Shown: one piece after another, positions 6,728 through 9,085 of the stretch | Position numbering within the stretch: the first letter of the stretch is position 1 | Layout of the letters: each line of letters opens with the position of its first letter | DNA from: Clostridia bacterium | GTDB lineage: Bacteria; Bacillota_A; Clostridia; Lachnospirales; Lachnospiraceae | Reading direction: 5' to 3' | Assembly: GCA_012515365.1 (NCBI GenBank) | Contig: JAAYYM010000352.1 | Location: forward strand, 1-9,085 | Length of the DNA: 9,085 nucleotides | Translations under genes and position numbers: made by a program | Notes under the pieces: model-generated | Seen by the model: the letters and a program-made list of their open reading frames with translations, nothing else | Database searches by the model: none | What the model was told of the DNA's origin: nothing

Positions 6728-7855
6728 ATGAGTTTTTTTAAGGATTTTAAGGACGATTTGTCACAGGCAGTCAGTGAATTACTACCGGATGAACCGGCAG
6801 AAAACAATGACATTCAGGAAAATGATGATGTGATGACTGATGAGGATTTATCAGAAACAAGTATTGAAGAAATGTTAAATAATATTGAAAATCTTGGATT
6901 AGACAGCTTTACTGAGCAGTCAGATCAAAAAACAGAGTCTATGATAGATGAGTTGGATGATTCTACAGTTGAAGAAGCAGATGTTACTTCATCTTCAGAA
7001 GATACAGCGTTCTCATATGGAAGTGAAACTTCTGAACCATCTTATGAGACAGAATCATCTTACGGTTATCAAAGTGAAGAAACTCAGGAAGATACTGCAG
7101 AAGCGGAAGCAGAGCCGGTTTCTGAATATAACTTTGATACTGAGGCAGAAACAGAACCAACAGAAGAACAAACAGAAGAAACATATTCTTCTACATACGG
7201 ATCAGACTTCTATTCTTCTGAGGCAGCACAGGATACAGCAAGTGAAGAGCCAGCAGCAGAAGATGAAGAAGAGATAGTTGAAGAAACAGTTGAGGAAACA
7301 GAAGAAGCAGCTACTGAACCTATGGAAGAGCCTGTACAGGAGGAAGAAGATATGTTTGAACATACACAGACAGAGCAGATGTCAGAAGAAACAGCTATTA
7401 TTACAAAAAGCATGGTGATCAAGGGTGATCTAAATACAGAAGGATCAGCAGAAATCATCGGTACGGTAGAAGGTAATCTTGATGTAAAAGGAAAGCTTGT
7501 TGTCACAGGTATCATCAAGGGTAATTCAAAAGCAGAAGAAATCTTTGCTGATGGAGCCCAGATCGAAGGTGAAGTCACCAGTAATGGTGCAGTTAAGGTT
7601 GGAAAAGATACTGTCATTAAGGGTAATGTAACTGCAAGCTCAGCAGTACTTGCAGGAGCTGTTAAAGGTGATATCGATGTGAACGGTCCTGTTGTTGTTG
7701 ACTCTTCTGCAATTATCATGGGAAATATTAAGAGTAAATTCCTCCAGATCAATAATGGAGCAGTCATCGAAGGTATGTGCTCACAGTGCTATGCAGATGT
7801 TAAACCAATAGATTTCTTTGGAGAAGAAAAAACAGCATCTAAATCAAAAAAATAA
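6728..7855 (+). CDS. Bactofilin (polymer-forming cytoskeletal protein) with a long acidic N-terminal tail
   Basis: Bactofilins assemble without nucleotide into filaments on the inner face of the membrane and scaffold envelope or cell-shape functions. Residues about 223-356 of 375 form the bactofilin beta-helix: repeating G-x-I/V-x-G turns from SMVIKGDLNTEGSAEIIG, through GTVEGNLDVKG, GEVTSNGAVKVG, GAVKGDIDVNG and MGNIKS, to INNGAVIEGMC. A Lys-rich end follows (SKSKK). The first 220 residues are unlike the usual tails of a few tens: I count 77 Asp/Glu and three Lys, with Tyr-Gly-Ser patches (96-114, 153-164). I find no Arg or Trp in the protein. Residues 1-20 (MSFFKDFKDDLSQAVSELLP) could form an amphipathic helix that touches the membrane. 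C351 and C354 form a CxxC at the end of the domain. GGAGG at 6716-6720 sets the start. The family call is firm; the cellular role is unknown. Confidence 0.92.
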   Translation: MSFFKDFKDDLSQAVSELLPDEPAENNDIQENDDVMTDEDLSETSIEEMLNNIENLGLDSFTEQSDQKTESMIDELDDSTVEEADVTSSSEDTAFSYGSETSEPSYETESSYGYQSEETQEDTAEAEAEPVSEYNFDTEAETEPTEEQTEETYSSTYGSDFYSSEAAQDTASEEPAAEDEEEIVEETVEETEEAATEPMEEPVQEEEDMFEHTQTEQMSEETAIITKSMVIKGDLNTEGSAEIIGTVEGNLDVKGKLVVTGIIKGNSKAEEIFADGAQIEGEVTSNGAVKVGKDTVIKGNVTASSAVLAGAVKGDIDVNGPVVVDSSAIIMGNIKSKFLQINNGAVIEGMCSQCYADVKPIDFFGEEKTASKSKK

Positions 7856-7894
7856 TCTGATTGAAATAAGTATGACGACGGAGGCAGACAGCGA

Positions 7895-8590
7895 ATGAAG
7901 CGAGTTCTATTGAAGCTGAGCGGTGAAGCGCTTGCAGGAGAAAAGAAATTTGGATTTGATGAAGAAGTGACGCGAAAAGTAGCACTTCAGGTCAAACAGC
8001 TGGTGGATGAAGGAAAAGAAATCGGTGTTGTAATCGGTGGAGGAAATTTTTGGAGAGGTCGTACCAGCGAGCATATAGACAGGACAAAGGCTGACCAGAT
8101 TGGAATGTTAGCTACAGTAATGAATTGTATTTATGTATCTGAGATTTTTCGCAGTGTAGGAATGGAAACAGAAATCCTGACACCATTTGAATGTAGCTCA
8201 TTTACCAAGCTTTTCTCAAAAGATAGGGCAAATAAGTATTTCAAACGCGGAATGGTAGTATTCTTTGCCGGCGGAACCGGACATCCGTATTTTTCAACAG
8301 ATACCGGCGTTGTGTTAAGAGCAATAGAGGTAGAAGCAGAAGCAATCTTACTTGCAAAAGCAATTGATGGTGTTTATTCTGATGATCCACGTATAAATCC
8401 GGCAGCTGTCAAATATGATGAAATCAAAATTGATGATGTCATTGATCAAAAACTTCAGGTCATGGATTTAGCAGCATCCATTCTTGCAATGGAGAATAAA
8501 ATGCCGATGATGGTATTTGCACTTGAAGAAGAGAATAGTATTGTAAATACATTGAACGGCAAATTTGCAGGAACAAGAGTAATTGTTTAG
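7895..8590 (+). CDS. pyrH: UMP kinase (uridylate kinase)
   Basis: Phosphorylates UMP to UDP with ATP, the first step from UMP to UTP and CTP; bacterial enzymes are hexamers of the amino-acid-kinase fold. The 231 residues are slightly short of the usual 235-245 because the N-terminus begins right at KRVLLKLSGEALAG. Motifs: KLSGEAL (7-13), IGGGNFWRGR (47-56), DRTKADQIGMLATVMN (62-77, UMP-binding and subunit contact), GGTGHPYFSTDT (126-137) and DGVYSDDPR (158-166), the nucleotide site. GGAGG at 7880-7884 lies 10 nt before the ATG. The gap to the bactofilin gene is 39 nt with no terminator or clear promoter, so co-transcription is likely. pyrH-frr is a conserved pair, normally after rpsB-tsf, which are absent here. 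Confidence 0.97.
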   Translation: MKRVLLKLSGEALAGEKKFGFDEEVTRKVALQVKQLVDEGKEIGVVIGGGNFWRGRTSEHIDRTKADQIGMLATVMNCIYVSEIFRSVGMETEILTPFECSSFTKLFSKDRANKYFKRGMVVFFAGGTGHPYFSTDTGVVLRAIEVEAEAILLAKAIDGVYSDDPRINPAAVKYDEIKIDDVIDQKLQVMDLAASILAMENKMPMMVFALEEENSIVNTLNGKFAGTRVIV

Positions 8591-8594
8591 GAGG
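8589..8594 (+). promoter_or_regulatory. Strong ribosome binding site of frr overlapping the pyrH stop
   Basis: AGGAGG, a full match to the anti-Shine-Dalgarno, shares two bases with the TAG stop of pyrH and lies 8 nt before the ATG at 8603. The overlap suggests coupled translation of pyrH and frr. Confidence 0.85.
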
Positions 8595-8602
8595 AATCAG
8601 AA

Positions 8603-9085
8603 ATGAATGAGAAATTAAAGCCATATGAAGAGAAAATGACAAAGGCATATCAGAATCTGGAAACAGAGTATACTGCGATTCGTGCAGGACGTGCCAACCC
8701 ACATATTCTTGATAAGATTCGTGTAGATTATTATGGAACGCCTACTCCGATTCAGCAGGTGGGGAATATTTCTGTACCGGAGCCTCGTTTGTTACAGATC
8801 GCTCCATGGGAGAAAAATCTGATCAAGGACATTGAGAAAGCTATTTTGATGTCCGATATAGGGATCAATCCCACCAATGATGGACAGACGATTCGTCTTG
8901 TTTTCCCTGAATTAACTGAGGAACGCAGAAAAGAACTCGTAAAAGATATTAAGAAAAAAGGTGAGAATAATAAAGTTGCAGTCCGTAATATCAGACGTGA
9001 CGGTAATGACGCCTTGAAAAAGCTTGGCAAAGAAGATGTTTCAGAAGACGAGATTAAAGATCTCGAGGATGAATTACAGAAAATG
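8603..9085 (+). CDS. frr: Ribosome recycling factor, 3' end outside window
   Basis: With EF-G, splits post-termination ribosomes into subunits. The frame is open from ATG 8603 to the last base, giving 161 residues of the usual 185 or so; the missing C-terminus completes the last helix of domain I. Seen: N-terminal helix MNEKLKPYEEKMTKAYQNLE, then IRAGRANPHILDKI (the conserved RxGRAxPxxLD element), the beta domain II with YYGTPTPIQQVGNISVPEPR, APWEKNLIKDIEKAI, SDIGINPTNDGQTIRL and PELTEERRKELVK, all typical RRF. It follows pyrH after 12 nt, with the ribosome binding site at 8589-8594. In most Firmicutes uppS and cdsA come next, which would lie outside the window. Confidence 0.97.
   Translation, partial: MNEKLKPYEEKMTKAYQNLETEYTAIRAGRANPHILDKIRVDYYGTPTPIQQVGNISVPEPRLLQIAPWEKNLIKDIEKAILMSDIGINPTNDGQTIRLVFPELTEERRKELVKDIKKKGENNKVAVRNIRRDGNDALKKLGKEDVSEDEIKDLEDELQKM

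Noticed and set aside
6714..6731. Five-codon upstream frame whose TGA overlaps the bactofilin ATG
   Set aside because: Its ATG is part of the ribosome binding region itself and has no binding site of its own; probably coincidence.
7210..7767. Minus-strand open frame of 185 codons opposite the bactofilin gene
   Set aside because: It is Ser/Thr/Val-rich low complexity that mirrors the Glu-rich and repeat codons of the sense strand; a shadow frame.

Overview
The window is a gene-dense, AT-rich stretch (GC roughly 40% by eye, not computed) with every recognisable gene on the + strand. Strong GGAGG-type ribosome binding sites, FabK/FabT-type lipid genes, AccA/AccD sequence style and the pyrH-frr pair point to a low-GC Gram-positive of the Clostridia. 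A Lachnospiraceae-like gut bacterium is my best guess; I cannot name a genus.

Positions 1-6089 are a tightly packed type II fatty-acid synthesis operon: fabG (5' end outside the window), fabF, fabZ, a fused accD-accA gene, an FMN-dependent FabK/nitronate monooxygenase-like gene, and fabH. Gaps are 1 to 46 nt and I see no internal terminator. Together these supply malonyl-CoA carboxyltransfer (AccDA), initiation (FabH), elongation (FabF), keto-reduction (FabG), dehydration (FabZ) and possibly enoyl reduction (the FabK-like protein). acpP, fabD, accB and accC are not in the window. accB and accC, which often sit beside fabZ in Firmicutes clusters, are absent from between fabF and the accDA fusion.

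Positions 6090-6604 hold a good sigma-A promoter and a FabT-like MarR regulator. In the streptococcal and clostridial arrangement this gene comes first, directly before fabH; here it follows fabH at the distal end with its own promoter.

Positions 6605-9085 begin with a 123-nt leader carrying a probable extended -10 promoter, an overlapping direct repeat and a hairpin. It precedes a bactofilin with an extraordinary acidic N-terminal tail of about 220 residues. pyrH (UMP kinase) and frr (ribosome recycling factor, cut by the window end) follow closely. pyrH-frr is a very common pair, but rpsB-tsf, its usual upstream neighbours, are replaced here by the bactofilin.

The parts most worth a second look are the AccD-AccA single-chain carboxyltransferase, the Cys-tailed nitronate-monooxygenase-like protein inside the fatty-acid operon, and the long acidic, Tyr-dotted bactofilin. 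I found no mobile element, CRISPR array, tRNA or rRNA, and no frameshifted gene. No stretch over 300 nt lacks a gene.
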